A DNA stretch of 64,000 bases from Nitratireductor sp. B36. Its GTDB lineage: Bacteria; Pseudomonadota; Alphaproteobacteria; Rhizobiales; Rhizobiaceae. Every line of letters starts with the position of its first letter. Positions within the stretch are counted from its first letter, which is position 1. The position numbers and the translations under genes were made by a program. The notes below the pieces were generated by a model. It was not told the DNA's origin. It ran no database searches and worked only from the letters and a program-made list of their open reading frames with translations. Below are positions 37,921-47,871 of this stretch, in pieces. The DNA lies in the NCBI RefSeq assembly GCF_020833685.1, contig NZ_JACKZY010000001.1, forward strand, positions 1,128,578 to 1,192,577, read 5' to 3'.

Positions 37921-39039
37921 ATGACCCTGCGCGCACCCGACTTCGCCGACGACATCTTCGCGCTCTTTGCCGAACGCGATGCGGCGCTGACCGACATCGC
38001 CATCATCCAGCCCGCCGATCCCTTTCTGGACATGGCGGGCGAGGATCTGCGCCGCCGCATCTTCCTGACGGAGAGCGAGACCGGCGCCAATCTCTGCCTC
38101 AGGCCGGAGTTCACCATTCCCGTCTGCCGCGACCATATCGAAAAGCGCGCCGCGACCCCGCAGCGCTATGCCTATCTGGGCGAGGTGTTCCGCCAGCAGC
38201 GCGAAGGCGGAGCAGAGTTCTTTCAGGCGGGCATCGAGGATCTCGGCGCGAGCGACCGCGCCGGCGCGGATGCGCGCTCTCTGGCCGATGCGCACGCGCT
38301 TTTGACGCGTGTTCTGCCGGGCCACGCGCTCTCCGTCACGCTTGGCGATCAGGCCGTGTTCGAGGCGGTGCTTTCGGCCCTTGGCCTGCCGCGCGGCTGG
38401 CAGATGCGCCTGACCCGCGCTTTCGGCTCGCAGAAGCTTCTGCAGGCCGCCCTCGATGATCTCGCCAACCCGCAGACCGCCGCAAACCTGCCTCGCACGG
38501 TTGCCGGACTTGTGGCCCGTGGCGACGAGGCGGGCCTTGCCGATCACATTGCCACGGTGATGGACGAAACCGGGATTTCTCCTTCTGCCGGTCGCACGCC
38601 ACAGGAGATCGCCCGGCGGCTGATCGAGAAGGCGGAACTGCGCAGCGTGCGACTAACGGACGAAGCCATGAGCGCGCTGAAGGCTTTCGTTTCCATGCGC
38701 GTGCCCTTTGCCGAGGCCGGCGAGCGGCTCTCGGCCTTCGCCGCAGACAATGGGCTGATCCTCGACGACGCGCTCGAAACCTTCGCCGCGCGCGCTGAGC
38801 GGATTTCTGCCGAGGGCCTGCCGCTCGACGCGCTGACTTATGATGCCGGCTTTGGCCGTCCGCTCGATTATTACACCGGGTTCGTGTTCGAGATCGCCTC
38901 TCCCACAGGCACGGTGTTGGCCGGCGGCGGGCGCTATGACCGTCTTCTGACCCTTCTGGGCGCGGAGACGCCCATTCCCGGCGTCGGTTTTTCCATCTGG
39001 CTCGATCGCGTGGCAGGTCTGAAGGAGACGGCGGCATGA
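37921..39039 (+). CDS. hisZ: ATP phosphoribosyltransferase regulatory subunit
   Basis: A 372-residue HisRS-like protein that lacks aminoacylation and activates short-form HisG at the first step of histidine synthesis. Class II-like segments include [55 protein letters not shown] and [14 protein letters not shown], then [31 protein letters not shown]. There is no anticodon-binding domain, as expected for HisZ. The ATG at 37921 lies just after the large palindrome; the longer open frame from 37834 would read through the repeat and is rejected. It overlaps hisG by four bases (ATGA). Confidence 0.95.
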   Translation: MTLRAPDFADDIFALFAERDAALTDIAIIQPADPFLDMAGEDLRRRIFLTESETGANLCLRPEFTIPVCRDHIEKRAATPQRYAYLGEVFRQQREGGAEFFQAGIEDLGASDRAGADARSLADAHALLTRVLPGHALSVTLGDQAVFEAVLSALGLPRGWQMRLTRAFGSQKLLQAALDDLANPQTAANLPRTVAGLVARGDEAGLADHIATVMDETGISPSAGRTPQEIARRLIEKAELRSVRLTDEAMSALKAFVSMRVPFAEAGERLSAFAADNGLILDDALETFAARAERISAEGLPLDALTYDAGFGRPLDYYTGFVFEIASPTGTVLAGGGRYDRLLTLLGAETPIPGVGFSIWLDRVAGLKETAA

Positions 39040-39728
39040 GCATCACCCTTGCCCTGCCCTCCAAGGGCCGCCTGAAGGAAAACGCGCTGGCACAGCTCGA
39101 AAAGGCCGGCCTGACCGTGCACCTGCCGGAAAACGACCGGCGCTACCGCGCCACGCTCGAAGGCGTGGACGGTGTCGAGATCGCCTTCCTTTCCGCATCC
39201 GAAATCGCCCGCGAACTGGAGCGCGGCACGGTCGATCTCGGCGTGACCGGCGAGGACCTGGTGCGCGAAACCATTCCCGACTGGCAGCGCAAGGTGGAGA
39301 TCGCCGCGAGGCTGGGCTTTGGTCGCGCAGACGTGGTGGTTGCGGTACCGGAGGTCTGGTTCGACGTGTCGACCATGGCCGATCTCGACGATGTCGCCGC
39401 CGATTTCCGCCACCGGCACGGACGCCGGCTCAGGATCGCCACCAAATACTGGCGGCTGACCCAGCAGTTCTTCTCGCAAAAGCACGGCATTCAGGTCTAC
39501 CGGATCGTGGAAAGCCTCGGCGCCACCGAAGGCGCGCCGGCGTCCGGATCGGCCGACGTGATTGTCGACATCACCTCGACCGGATCGACGCTCACGGCCA
39601 ACCATCTGAAGGTGCTTGACGACGGAATCATCCTGCGTTCCGAGGCCTGTCTCGTGACAGCACTTCGGGAGCGATCGGCGTCTGACCAGGCGGCTCTTGA
39701 CGCGCTGACGGAGCGGTTTTCAGGCTAG
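39036..39728 (+). CDS. hisG: ATP phosphoribosyltransferase catalytic subunit, short form
   Basis: A 230-residue HisG of the short type, which needs HisZ for activity and feedback by histidine. It catalyses ATP plus PRPP to phosphoribosyl-ATP. Family segments are [48 protein letters not shown] and the PRPP loop [18 protein letters not shown]. The start overlaps the hisZ stop (ATGA), so the two subunits are translationally coupled. Confidence 0.96.
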   Translation: MSITLALPSKGRLKENALAQLEKAGLTVHLPENDRRYRATLEGVDGVEIAFLSASEIARELERGTVDLGVTGEDLVRETIPDWQRKVEIAARLGFGRADVVVAVPEVWFDVSTMADLDDVAADFRHRHGRRLRIATKYWRLTQQFFSQKHGIQVYRIVESLGATEGAPASGSADVIVDITSTGSTLTANHLKVLDDGIILRSEACLVTALRERSASDQAALDALTERFSG

Positions 39729-39775
39729 GTTCGTTTTCTGCAGTTTCGACCGGAACTCCGGAAAAATCCGCGAAA

Positions 39776-39798
39776 TGAAACGGAATTTCCCCGTTTCA
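39776..39798. terminator. Candidate hairpin between convergent hisG and MFS genes
   Basis: TGAAACGG (39776-39783) pairs with CCGTTTCA (39791-39798) across a seven-base loop. The hairpin overlaps the MFS stop codon by three bases. T-tracts are weak on both sides, so bidirectional termination is plausible but not certain. Confidence 0.4.
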
Positions 39799-41031
39799 GG
39801 CGGTTTTCGGAAATTTCGGGCGCGCCATGAATGACGCCGTCCAGAACGCCCCGACCATGACCAGCGTCGCGGCGAAAGCGAGCATCAGATAAAGGTCATA
39901 TCCGCCGCTTGCCGCCCACAAGGCGGCAACGCCCAGAGGCGCAACCGCCTCCACCATGCGGGATGGGGTGATCAGCGCGCCATTGATCGCGCCATAGGCC
40001 TCGCGGCTCAGCATTTCCGGTACGGCAAGCCCGCGCACGATGGTCATCATGCCATTGGCAGCGCCATAGAATGCGGCAATGGCAGCAATTACAAACATTT
40101 GCGGCGGCGCGAAAGCGTAGCCGATGAGCACCAGCGGAAAGACCCCCACCATAATCGCGCCGATGCGGCGGACGGGCGCTTCCGGAGCGAAAGTCCAGAT
40201 GGCGATGCGGCCGGCAACCTGCGCCGGGCCGATGACGGCGACGATGCTGACGACTTCCCCTGCACTCAATCCACGTTCGAGGAGAAGCGGGTAAAGGTGA
40301 AAGCTCAGGCTGGAGAAAACGCCGGCATAAAGCACGAGAAACAGAACCAGCGCCCAGAAGACCGGCTGGCGAAACGCCCAGAAAACGGCAGCACGGCCGG
40401 CGAGTTCGGGCGTTCCGGTGTCCCTTGCCGGCTCTTTCGGCCTGTCTTTTGTGGGGTCGATCACCGCGAAGTAGAGGCTGGCGCACAGGAAGGCGTTGAT
40501 TGCGCCCAGCACCATCAGCGCACCGCGCCATTCGAGCATGTCGATAAGCCATTGAACCAGCGGCACAAATACCGTGCTGGCGAAGCCGCCCCAAAGCGTG
40601 AGCGCGGTGATTGCGCGCCGCGCCTCCAGTGCGCCGACACGGCGGGCGAGCACAGCGAAGGCCGGTTCATAGAGGGTTGCCGCCTGCAGCGCGCCAAGCA
40701 GCGGGACGACCACGTAGAACATGGCAATGCTGTCGACCTGCGACCACAGGAGGTAGAGAAGCCCGGCTATGAGGGACGCGCCGCTCATCACCCAGCGGCC
40801 CTGCCCCCGGTCGATCGCCGCCCCGACCGGATAGGCGGCAAGTGCAGCGAGGATCAGGCCCGCCGTGGCACCGCCATAGAGAAGCGGTTTTGACCAGCCA
40901 AGCTCAATGCGCATCGCTTCGGCGATCAAAGGAAAACTGTAGAAGATCGAGCCCCAGGAACAAATCTGGGCAATGCCGAGCGCCGTGATCATGCGCCGGT
41001 ATCCAGGCCGTGCGGTCAAAGCCTGCGTCAT
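39796..41031 (-). CDS. MFS transporter co-encoded with an ArsR regulator
   Basis: A 411-residue major facilitator superfamily protein with about 12 predicted membrane helices in two halves around a loop near residue 195-215 (DPTKDRPKEPARDTGTPE). The N-terminal half has the typical GAAIDRGQGRWVMSG loop 2-3. It overlaps no gene but starts two bases after the arsR stop, so the regulator is translated with it. The pairing suggests metal, metalloid or small-toxicant efflux. No arsenic-specific residues are evident and the substrate is unknown. Confidence 0.85.
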   Translation of the reverse strand: MTQALTARPGYRRMITALGIAQICSWGSIFYSFPLIAEAMRIELGWSKPLLYGGATAGLILAALAAYPVGAAIDRGQGRWVMSGASLIAGLLYLLWSQVDSIAMFYVVVPLLGALQAATLYEPAFAVLARRVGALEARRAITALTLWGGFASTVFVPLVQWLIDMLEWRGALMVLGAINAFLCASLYFAVIDPTKDRPKEPARDTGTPELAGRAAVFWAFRQPVFWALVLFLVLYAGVFSSLSFHLYPLLLERGLSAGEVVSIVAVIGPAQVAGRIAIWTFAPEAPVRRIGAIMVGVFPLVLIGYAFAPPQMFVIAAIAAFYGAANGMMTIVRGLAVPEMLSREAYGAINGALITPSRMVEAVAPLGVAALWAASGGYDLYLMLAFAATLVMVGAFWTASFMARPKFPKTA

Positions 41032-41033
41032 GA

Positions 41034-41348
41034 TCAGTGCTCTCTGTGTGAAGTGATGGAGGCGCTGTCAGCACAGCACTCATCACTCAGATAATGAATC
41101 AAGGCATCCATGGCCGGGTAATGCGCACGGCAGATCAATGTGGTGCCACGCCGTTCACGCGTGATCAGCCCGGTCTCCAGAAGCTTCTTGCAGTGGTGGG
41201 AAAGTGTGGAGGCGGGCATGGACAATCGCTCCTGAAGCGCGCCGACAGCCATGCCCTCCTCGCCCGCGCGCACCAGCATGCGGTAAATTCGGAGGCGGAT
41301 GGGATTGCCCAGTGCTTCAAGCTGGCCGGAGGCTGTTTCGTGTTCCAT
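41034..41348 (-). CDS. ArsR/SmtB-family transcriptional regulator
   Basis: A 104-residue winged-helix regulator. The DNA-binding core is LEALGNPIRLRIYRMLVRAG, then MPASTLSHHCKKLLETGLITRERRGTTLICRA. A vicinal C-C pair in YLSDECCADS near the C-terminus could bind a metal(loid) or act as a thiol sensor; the classic ELCVCDL site is absent. It precedes the MFS gene as a two-gene operon and probably represses it. The palindrome at 41392-41407 is a likely operator. Confidence 0.9.
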   Translation of the reverse strand: MEHETASGQLEALGNPIRLRIYRMLVRAGEEGMAVGALQERLSMPASTLSHHCKKLLETGLITRERRGTTLICRAHYPAMDALIHYLSDECCADSASITSHREH

Positions 41349-41391
41349 GACACGAACGCCTAATGCGTCGCCATCGCGTCGTCAACAATAC

Positions 41392-41407
41392 TTCGAAAAT
41401 ATTCGAA
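41392..41407. promoter_or_regulatory. Candidate ArsR operator
   Basis: TTCGAA-AATA-TTCGAA: two self-complementary hexamers make a near-symmetric A/T-rich 16-mer, 44 bases upstream of the arsR start. Related ATTCGAAT-type palindromes are typical targets of ArsR-family repressors. It is squeezed directly against the rmuC stop codon, so it is unlikely to serve another gene. Confidence 0.55.
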
Positions 41408-42676
41408 TTACTCATCCACGACGCGCAGGCGCAGCTGGCCGGAGCCCGGGCCGCCCTCGCCATCCGGCTTTTTGGGAGCGAGACGATTGTCGCTTGCGCC
41501 GGACTTCTCGGCCTCGCCCGCGCCCAGCTCCAGCGCCTCGATCTTCGCCCCCCGCTTGGTAACCTTGTCGGTCGAGGTGAGGATCATGTCGATGTCCTTG
41601 TTGGCCTGCATGAAATGCGTCTGCAGCTTGCGGACCCGGTCATCCAGCCGGCCGACATCCTCCATCAGACGCACCACTTCGGCCTGGATCAGATGTGCCT
41701 GCTCGCGCATGCGCGCATCCTTGAGCACAGCCTGAATGACCTGGATCGAGAGCATGAGCAGTGAGGGCGAAACAATCACCACGCGCGCCCGGTGCGCGCG
41801 CTGAACGAGGGTTTCGAAATTTTCGTGGATCTCGGCAAAGATCGATTCCGACGGCACGAACATGAAGGCCGTATCCTGCGTCTCGCCGGTCAGCAGATAT
41901 TTCTCCGAGATCGCCTTGATGTGCACCTCCACATCACGCCGAAACGCAGACTCGGCAGCCTTACGCGCTTCGGGGCTGCCGCCCTCACCTTCGGATGCCG
42001 CGCGGATGGCATTCCACGCTTCAAGCGGAAATTTGGCGTCGATCACCAGCGAGGGCGCATCATTGGGCATCTTGACCACACAGTCGGGCCGGCTGCCATT
42101 GGAGAGCGTCGCCTGAAACTCATAGGCCGTGTGCGGCAGACCATCGGCGATGATCGCCTCCATGCGCGACTGGCCGAAGGCGCCGCGCGTCTGCTTGTTG
42201 GAGAGGATCTGCTGAAGCTGCACCACCTGGCCGGCGAGCGACTGGATGTTGTTCTGTGCCGTGTCGATGACCGCCAGACGCTCCTGCAGTTTTGCGAGGT
42301 TCTCATGCGTCGATTTGGTCTGCTCGGTGATGGACTGGCCAAGCCGCGAGCTCATGCCGTCAAGCCGGTCCGACAGCGCCTTGGTCAATTCCGCCTGCCG
42401 GCTGCCGAACACTTCGGCAATGGAGCCCATACGCCCCTGAAGCTCGGCCTGTGCCCGAGTGAGCTCGGCCATGCGCGCCTCTGCCTCGCGGGCGTGCTGG
42501 GCGGCCTCTGCCGCCGCCACCGCGCGGGCGCGCGCCGCGCGCCACAGCCCGGTGACAAGCGCAATCATCAGCGCAAAAAGCAGGAAACCGCCGGCAAGCA
42601 GGAGCTGGCCAAGCGTGAACGTGCTGGCACCAAGCTGCGCCACGGGCGTGGCAAAAATATCGGACATCTCGTTCAT
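41408..42676 (-). CDS. rmuC: DNA recombination protein RmuC homologue
   Basis: A 422-residue protein. An N-terminal membrane anchor (about residues 20-42, LGQLLLAGGFLLFALMIALVTGL) precedes a long coiled coil rich in Ala, Glu, Arg and Gln (about 43-150). The conserved nuclease-like RmuC domain follows, with DCVVKMPNDAPSLVIDAKFPLEAWNAI, TAFMFVPSESIFAEI and SPSLLMLSIQVIQAVLKD. RmuC limits certain recombination events; biochemical activity remains unclear. I chose the ATG at 42676; 42667 is equally possible. It is divergent from def. Confidence 0.93.
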   Translation of the reverse strand: MNEMSDIFATPVAQLGASTFTLGQLLLAGGFLLFALMIALVTGLWRAARARAVAAAEAAQHAREAEARMAELTRAQAELQGRMGSIAEVFGSRQAELTKALSDRLDGMSSRLGQSITEQTKSTHENLAKLQERLAVIDTAQNNIQSLAGQVVQLQQILSNKQTRGAFGQSRMEAIIADGLPHTAYEFQATLSNGSRPDCVVKMPNDAPSLVIDAKFPLEAWNAIRAASEGEGGSPEARKAAESAFRRDVEVHIKAISEKYLLTGETQDTAFMFVPSESIFAEIHENFETLVQRAHRARVVIVSPSLLMLSIQVIQAVLKDARMREQAHLIQAEVVRLMEDVGRLDDRVRKLQTHFMQANKDIDMILTSTDKVTKRGAKIEALELGAGEAEKSGASDNRLAPKKPDGEGGPGSGQLRLRVVDE

Positions 42677-42774
42677 GCGCGGCACTCTAGACGATTCGTG
42701 ATGCAACCATAAGACCAAAACGTGAACACGCGTTCCGTATTGACCTTCACGCAGGCAGGGCTTACCTGAACGCC

Positions 42775-43305
42775 ATGACGATCAAACCGCTAGTTCTTCT
42801 TCCCGACCCGATCCTGCGCGAAACCTCCAAACCGGTCGAGCGCTTCGACGATCAGTTACGCATCTTTGCCGACGACATGCTGGCAACCATGTATGACGCG
42901 CCGGGCATCGGCCTTGCCGCCATTCAGGTGGGTGAGCCATTGCGTATGCTCGTCGTCGACGTTTCGGAAAAGGATGAAGAGCCGGCGCCCATGGTGGTGA
43001 TCAACCCGGAGATCGTGGCCAGCACCGATCGGCGCAATGTGCATGAGGAAGGATGCCTTTCCATCCCCGATTACTATGCGGAAGTGGAGCGGCCTGCCGG
43101 CGTGACCGTCAACTATCTCGATCTGGACGGCAAGCAGCAGACCGTGGAGGCCGACGGCCTGCTCGCCACCTGCCTGCAGCACGAGATCGACCATCTCAAC
43201 GGCGTTCTTTTCATCGATTACCTGTCGAAGCTCAAGCGCGACATGGTGGTGCGCAAGTTCCGGAAGCTTGCCAAGGACCGCCCGCCCGCGCGCATGGTCG
43301 GCTAA
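42775..43305 (+). CDS. def: Peptide deformylase
   Basis: A 176-residue Fe(II)/Zn enzyme that removes the N-formyl group from new proteins. All three motifs are present: GIGLAAIQ (residues 44-51), EGCLSIP with metal ligand C94, and QHEIDH (135-140) with two His ligands and catalytic Glu. Length and order (def-fmt) are typical. The C-terminal [21 protein letters not shown] helix is the usual extension of alphaproteobacterial type I deformylases. Confidence 0.97.
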   Translation: MTIKPLVLLPDPILRETSKPVERFDDQLRIFADDMLATMYDAPGIGLAAIQVGEPLRMLVVDVSEKDEEPAPMVVINPEIVASTDRRNVHEEGCLSIPDYYAEVERPAGVTVNYLDLDGKQQTVEADGLLATCLQHEIDHLNGVLFIDYLSKLKRDMVVRKFRKLAKDRPPARMVG

Positions 43306-43349
43306 CCAATCGGCCCATGTGAGGCAATTGGCGCTGCGGGGCTTGACCG

Positions 43350-43369
43350 GAAGCGGATAAATCCGCTTC
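43350..43369. repeat. Short perfect hairpin between def and fmt
   Basis: GAAGCGGAT-AA-ATCCGCTTC: a 9-bp perfect stem with a two-base loop in the 123-base def-fmt gap. It has no following T-tract. It could attenuate or stabilise the message, or be a small dispersed repeat; rhizobial genomes contain many GCGGAT..ATCCGC elements. Confidence 0.45.
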
Positions 43370-43428
43370 AAGCACCGCAGGAGCGCGGGTGCGCTCGTTT
43401 GACTGACTGAACGCATCGGACACGCGGC

Positions 43429-44364
43429 ATGGCACTTCGTCTCATCTTCATGGGCACTCCGGATTTCTCCGTTGCCACCCTTCAGGCACTGGCTGAGACC
43501 GGGCACGAGATCGTCGCCGTGTACTCACAACCGCCGCGACCTGCAGGGCGGCGCGGACTGGAGCTCACCAAATCGCCCGTTCATCAAGCGGCCGAAGCGC
43601 TCGGGATCGAGGTGCGGACGCCGAAATCGCTCAAGGGCGAGGATGAGCAGGCCGCCTTTGCCGCGCTTGAAGCCGATGCCGCCATTGTGGTCGCTTACGG
43701 GCTTCTTCTTCCAAAGCCCATTCTGGAAGGCACACGGCTTGGCTGCTTCAACGGTCACGCCTCGCTTCTGCCTCGCTGGCGGGGGGCTGCGCCCATCCAG
43801 CGCGCGATCATGGCCGGTGACACAGAAACCGGCATGATGGTGATGAAGATGGACGAAGGGCTCGACACCGGGCCCGTGGCCATGACATCCCGCATCGCCA
43901 TCACGCCCGATATGACCGGCGGCGAACTGCACGATGTGCTGAGGGATACGGGCGCTGCGCTCATGGTGGAGGCCATGGACGCGCTCGAAAAAGGGGCGCT
44001 CACGCTGACACCGCAGCCCGAGGAGGGCGCGACCTATGCCAAGAAGATCCTGAAAGAGGAAACGCGTGTCGACTGGGCCCGCCCTGCCCGCGCGGTGAAC
44101 GACCATGTTCGCGGGCTTTCACCCTTTCCTGGAGCCTGGTGCGAAATGACCTTCGGCAGCAAGCCCGAGCGCGTCAAGATTCTGCGGGCGGAGATCGGCA
44201 AGGGCGAAGGCACGCCCGGCGAAGTGCTGGACGACGCACTGACGATCGCCTGTGGCGAAGGCGCTCTGCGACTGAACGAAGTGCAGCGCGCCGGCGGCAA
44301 GCCGATGCAGGCGGTGGATTTTCTGCGCGGGGCGAAGCTCGAAAAAGGAACCGTGCTTCCATGA
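43429..44364 (+). CDS. fmt: Methionyl-tRNA formyltransferase
   Basis: A 311-residue enzyme that formylates initiator Met-tRNA using 10-formyl-tetrahydrofolate. The N-terminus [19 protein letters not shown], the catalytic [20 protein letters not shown] with Asn and His, and [12 protein letters not shown] are diagnostic. The C-terminal OB-like domain begins at [24 protein letters not shown]. It follows def and overlaps the acetyltransferase by four bases (ATGA). Confidence 0.97.
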   Translation: MALRLIFMGTPDFSVATLQALAETGHEIVAVYSQPPRPAGRRGLELTKSPVHQAAEALGIEVRTPKSLKGEDEQAAFAALEADAAIVVAYGLLLPKPILEGTRLGCFNGHASLLPRWRGAAPIQRAIMAGDTETGMMVMKMDEGLDTGPVAMTSRIAITPDMTGGELHDVLRDTGAALMVEAMDALEKGALTLTPQPEEGATYAKKILKEETRVDWARPARAVNDHVRGLSPFPGAWCEMTFGSKPERVKILRAEIGKGEGTPGEVLDDALTIACGEGALRLNEVQRAGGKPMQAVDFLRGAKLEKGTVLP

Positions 44365-44864
44365 ACCAGCTCGAAATCCGCTCCGAAGAAGCCGGTGACC
44401 GCGAAGCGATTCATGCCCTGTTGCTTGCCGCTTTCGACGGAGACGCCGAAGCGCAGTTGGTCCGAGCGCTTCATACCGATGGCGACGTGGTTCTCTCGTT
44501 TGTCGCTGAACGGGAAGGCGCACTATGCGGTCATGTGCTCTTCTCGCGCCTTCATGTGGTGAAAGACGAGACCCGCTTTCCCGCCGTTGCACTCGCACCG
44601 CTCGCCGTTTCGCCCACTGATCAACGGCAGGGCATCGGAGCGCGGCTTGTCGAGGAAGCGCATCAACGCCTGATCACCAACGGCGAAACGCTGTCTGTTG
44701 TGCTGGGCGAGCCCGTATATTACGGCCGTTTCGGCTATCGGCATGAAGATGCTGCAGCTTTTGAGAGCGACTATCAGTGCGAGGCCCTTCAGGCCCTGCG
44801 CTGGGGCTATGAAGCTCCCGACACGGGGCGGCTCGTCTACGCCCCCGGCTTTGGCGGGCTTTGA
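44361..44864 (+). CDS. GNAT-family N-acetyltransferase
   Basis: A 167-residue YhbS-like acetyltransferase. The acetyl-CoA loop is [20 protein letters not shown] (motif A, R/Q-x-x-G-x-G/A), preceded by LAPLAVSP, and the [13 protein letters not shown] segment is typical of this subgroup. Wedged between fmt and truA with four-base (fmt) and near-contact (truA) spacing, it belongs to the translation operon. The substrate, protein or small molecule, is unknown. Confidence 0.9.
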   Translation: MNQLEIRSEEAGDREAIHALLLAAFDGDAEAQLVRALHTDGDVVLSFVAEREGALCGHVLFSRLHVVKDETRFPAVALAPLAVSPTDQRQGIGARLVEEAHQRLITNGETLSVVLGEPVYYGRFGYRHEDAAAFESDYQCEALQALRWGYEAPDTGRLVYAPGFGGL

Positions 44865-44866
44865 CC

Positions 44867-45610
44867 ATGGCGCGTTTTCGCATCGACATCGAATATGATG
44901 GTGGCCCCTATTTTGGCTGGCAGCGGCAGGCGACGCACCATTCCGTGCAGGCCGCACTGGAGAATGCCATTGCCGCGTTTTCCGGGGAGGAGGTGACACT
45001 GTTTGGCGCGGGACGCACCGACACGGGTGTTCATGCGCTGGCACAGGTGGCGCATTTCAACCTCTCGCGGGATTGGACCGCCCGCACCGTGCAAAATGCA
45101 ATCAACGCACATCTCGCCATGGCCGAGGAGACGGTTGCCGTGATCGAGGCCGCGCAGGTGCCCGATGATTTCGACGCGCGGTTTTCCGCAAAAGCCCGGC
45201 ACTATCTCTACCGCATTCACAACCGCCGCCCGCCCCTGACCGTTGACCGCGCCCATGCCTGGCATGTGGCGGCACCGCTCGATGCGGAAGCCATGCACGA
45301 GGCGGCGCAGCGGCTGGTGGGAACCCATGATTTCACCACGTTCCGCGCCGCTCAGTGTCAGGCAAAAAGTCCGATCAAGACACTGGAAAAGCTGGAAGTA
45401 ACGCGCAACGGCGAATTCGTGGAAATCCGCGCCTCGGCCCGTTCCTTCCTGCACAATCAGGTGCGCTCCTTTGCAGGCACGCTGAAGCGGGTGGGCGAAG
45501 GCGGCTGGAGCGCAGACGACGTGACCCGGGCGCTCGAAGCCCGCGACCGCAAGGCCTGTGGCCCGGTCGCGCCACCGCACGGGCTGTATCTGACGGGCGT
45601 GGATTATTGA
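44867..45610 (+). CDS. truA: tRNA pseudouridine(38-40) synthase
   Basis: A 247-residue enzyme that modifies the anticodon stem-loop of tRNAs. The N-terminus [18 protein letters not shown], the catalytic [11 protein letters not shown] with D52, and [22 protein letters not shown] are hallmarks. I chose the ATG at 44867, two bases after the acetyltransferase stop, over a TTG at 44861. It ends the rightward def-fmt-GNAT-truA run. Confidence 0.96.
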   Translation: MARFRIDIEYDGGPYFGWQRQATHHSVQAALENAIAAFSGEEVTLFGAGRTDTGVHALAQVAHFNLSRDWTARTVQNAINAHLAMAEETVAVIEAAQVPDDFDARFSAKARHYLYRIHNRRPPLTVDRAHAWHVAAPLDAEAMHEAAQRLVGTHDFTTFRAAQCQAKSPIKTLEKLEVTRNGEFVEIRASARSFLHNQVRSFAGTLKRVGEGGWSADDVTRALEARDRKACGPVAPPHGLYLTGVDY

Positions 45611-45649
45611 TCTGCCTTGGTTCCGCGTGCGCGTTGCTTCCGGCAGTCC

Positions 45650-46243
45650 CTATCCCGCGCGTGACAGGCTCAGCAACCCTTCAAACGTGAAGAGAATGGC
45701 AAGCGAGGCCGCAAACATCGCTCCAAAGACCGCTGTGGCGACGGCCGGCCCTTTGCCGATGGCGACATTTGTGAGCCGCCAGGAGAGAACCATCGTTGCA
45801 AGGAAGATCAGGAAGGTGACAAGATTTGCAAGGTCGGCGGCCTCGGGGAAAAGCAGCCGCATGAGCATCGCCGGGAGCGTGATCCAGGCGAACAGCGCGG
45901 ACGCCCAGTTGTTTGCCACCACGTAGTGCACAAACCGGTCGGCAATGCCGGCCGGACGCGCTGCAAGCGCCAGGATGGCATAGGGCAGAATCCAGGTGGC
46001 CAGGTCCGTCAACATCAACCGCGTGAACAGCGAGAAGCGGGAGGTGAAGATCTCGATTCCCGCCAATTCGTTGGAAATCGCCACCCACCCCACCACCATG
46101 GGAGGGAAAGCGACAAGGATGGCGAAGAACGAGTTCCAGAAACCGTCCGCCGACAGATCGAGAAGGCGAAGGCCTTCAGACCGCCCCATCATCATGCGCC
46201 AGACACCGGCAAAATACCGCTGGATCTCGGCGAATGAAGGCAT
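45650..46243 (-). CDS. Conserved membrane protein downstream of dapE
   Basis: A 197-residue integral membrane protein with about five hydrophobic segments (near residues 35-55, 70-95, 110-130, 140-158 and 168-188) and a short soluble N-terminus. It resembles Yip1-like or small uncharacterised inner-membrane proteins encoded between dapE and truA in rhizobia. No catalytic motif is seen. It starts two bases after the dapE stop, so it is the last gene of the dapD-DUF805-dapE run. Function unknown. Confidence 0.75.
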   Translation of the reverse strand: MPSFAEIQRYFAGVWRMMMGRSEGLRLLDLSADGFWNSFFAILVAFPPMVVGWVAISNELAGIEIFTSRFSLFTRLMLTDLATWILPYAILALAARPAGIADRFVHYVVANNWASALFAWITLPAMLMRLLFPEAADLANLVTFLIFLATMVLSWRLTNVAIGKGPAVATAVFGAMFAASLAILFTFEGLLSLSRAG

Positions 46244-46245
46244 CG

Positions 46246-47433
46246 TCAGCCAAACCAATCTTCTAGGAAACGCAGATAGACCTGCGTCAGGGTTTCGAGG
46301 TCGGACAGCGCCACCCGCTCATCGACCATGTGCATGGTCTGGCCAACGAGGCCGAATTCCACCACAGGGCAGTAATCCTTGATGAAACGCGCATCCGATG
46401 TACCGCCGGAGGTGGAGAGCTGTGGACGCGAGCCGACCACAGACTCGATCGAAGCCGACAGGGTTTCAACCAGTTTTTCGTCGCGCGTCAGGAAAACAGG
46501 GCTCGGGCGACCAAGCCAGTCGATGTCGAAATCGACCGGGTGTTCGGCGCCCTTGCGCAAACGGTTCTCCTCTGCGGCACGGTCGAGCCGGTTGTGGATT
46601 TCGGCCTGCAGGCTCTCCACGCTCCACGTGTCGTTAAAGCGGATGTTGAAGACCGCTGTCGCCTTTGCGGGAATGACGTTTGTCGCCGTGTTGCCCACGT
46701 CAACCGTGGTGACTTCCAGATTGCTTGGCTGGAAATCTGCCGTGCCTTCATCGAAGGGTTGACCGAGAAGCGCATCAAGCAGCTGCATGAGGCCGGGCAC
46801 CGGATTGTCTGCCCGGTGCGGATAGGCAACGTGCCCCTGACGGCCATTGACGGTGATGCGACCGGTAAGCGAACCGCGCCGGCCGATCTTGATCATGTCG
46901 CCGAGCCGATCCGGGTTTGTGGGTTCGCCGACGATCGAAGCGTCCCACTTTTCGCCACGCTCCACGGCCCATTCCAGAAGCTTGACCGTTCCGTTGAGCG
47001 CCGGGCCTTCCTCATCTCCGGTGATGAGGAAGGAGACGGAGCCTTTCGGCTTGCCGTGGGCTTCCACATAGCGGGCGAGCGCGGCGACGAAACAGGCGAT
47101 GCCACCCTTCATGTCGACGGCACCCCGGCCATACATCTGGCCATCGGCAATGGCGGCGGCAAAGGGCGGATGCTTCCAGGCGCTCTCATCGCCGGGCGGC
47201 ACCACATCGGTGTGACCGGCGAACATGAGGTGCGGGCCCTCGCCTGCGAGCTTGCCATAGAGATTTTCGATGTCGGGCGTGCCCTCTTCGGAAAAGATCG
47301 GGCGCTCGACCGAGCAGTCAAGCGCCTTCAACATGCCCTGAAGCACGGAAAGCGCCTGACCTTCCACCGGCGTGACGGAAGGGCAGCGAATGAGTTCGGC
47401 GAGATTGGCGGCGGGATCTGTCGGCAGTGTCAT
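46246..47433 (-). CDS. dapE: Succinyl-diaminopimelate desuccinylase
   Basis: A 395-residue M20-family di-zinc enzyme of the lysine/diaminopimelate pathway. Metal and catalytic residues are visible: H74 and D76 in [13 protein letters not shown]107 in [10 protein letters not shown], and the catalytic Glu pair in [15 protein letters not shown]. The dimerisation lid domain follows ([34 protein letters not shown]). The ATG at 47433 gives the usual N-terminus; 47475 is a longer frame. It forms an operon with dapD and the DUF805 gene. Confidence 0.96.
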   Translation of the reverse strand: MTLPTDPAANLAELIRCPSVTPVEGQALSVLQGMLKALDCSVERPIFSEEGTPDIENLYGKLAGEGPHLMFAGHTDVVPPGDESAWKHPPFAAAIADGQMYGRGAVDMKGGIACFVAALARYVEAHGKPKGSVSFLITGDEEGPALNGTVKLLEWAVERGEKWDASIVGEPTNPDRLGDMIKIGRRGSLTGRITVNGRQGHVAYPHRADNPVPGLMQLLDALLGQPFDEGTADFQPSNLEVTTVDVGNTATNVIPAKATAVFNIRFNDTWSVESLQAEIHNRLDRAAEENRLRKGAEHPVDFDIDWLGRPSPVFLTRDEKLVETLSASIESVVGSRPQLSTSGGTSDARFIKDYCPVVEFGLVGQTMHMVDERVALSDLETLTQVYLRFLEDWFG

Positions 47434-47480
47434 GCGCAAGGGATAATCCAACCGGACGTGCCTGTCACGCGGCAAACCTT

Positions 47481-47852
47481 TTATTGCTTCGGCGCGTTTG
47501 TCCGATCGCCATATTCGTTGGCGCCAGCATCGCCCGGATAAAGGCAGAGCACGATGAAGGCGAGGATCGACACCATCGGGATGAAGAGCGCGACAGCAAA
47601 AATGCCGGGCTTGCCGAAATCATGAAGGCGCTTGACGCCGAGCGCCACCGAAGAAAAGACCGAAACGAAGAAGAGGCCCCAGAAAAGCAGTGCCCACATG
47701 CCGCTGGCGCCGCTTCCCTCCGGCGCCAGGGTGAAGCGATAGAGCGCGAAGGCCTGCAGGACAGCCAGAAGCATGCCTGCCAGAAAGAATGCGGCGCGGC
47801 TTACCCTTCCGGAAAAACCGAAAAACAGCCAGGCGATCTGTCCCTTGGGCAT
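47481..47852 (-). CDS. DUF805 family membrane protein
   Basis: A 123-residue inner-membrane protein with four hydrophobic segments. The family mark is the N-terminal [16 protein letters not shown] and the central [14 protein letters not shown] (the R-L-H-D motif). Function is unknown. It lies between dapD (19 bases upstream) and dapE (47 bases downstream) on the same strand, as in related genomes. The ATG at 47852 is chosen; the longer frame from 47921 would overlap dapD by 50 bases. Confidence 0.9.
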   Translation of the reverse strand: MPKGQIAWLFFGFSGRVSRAAFFLAGMLLAVLQAFALYRFTLAPEGSGASGMWALLFWGLFFVSVFSSVALGVKRLHDFGKPGIFAVALFIPMVSILAFIVLCLYPGDAGANEYGDRTNAPKQ

Positions 47853-47871
47853 TGCGCTTCTCCGTCGCTCG

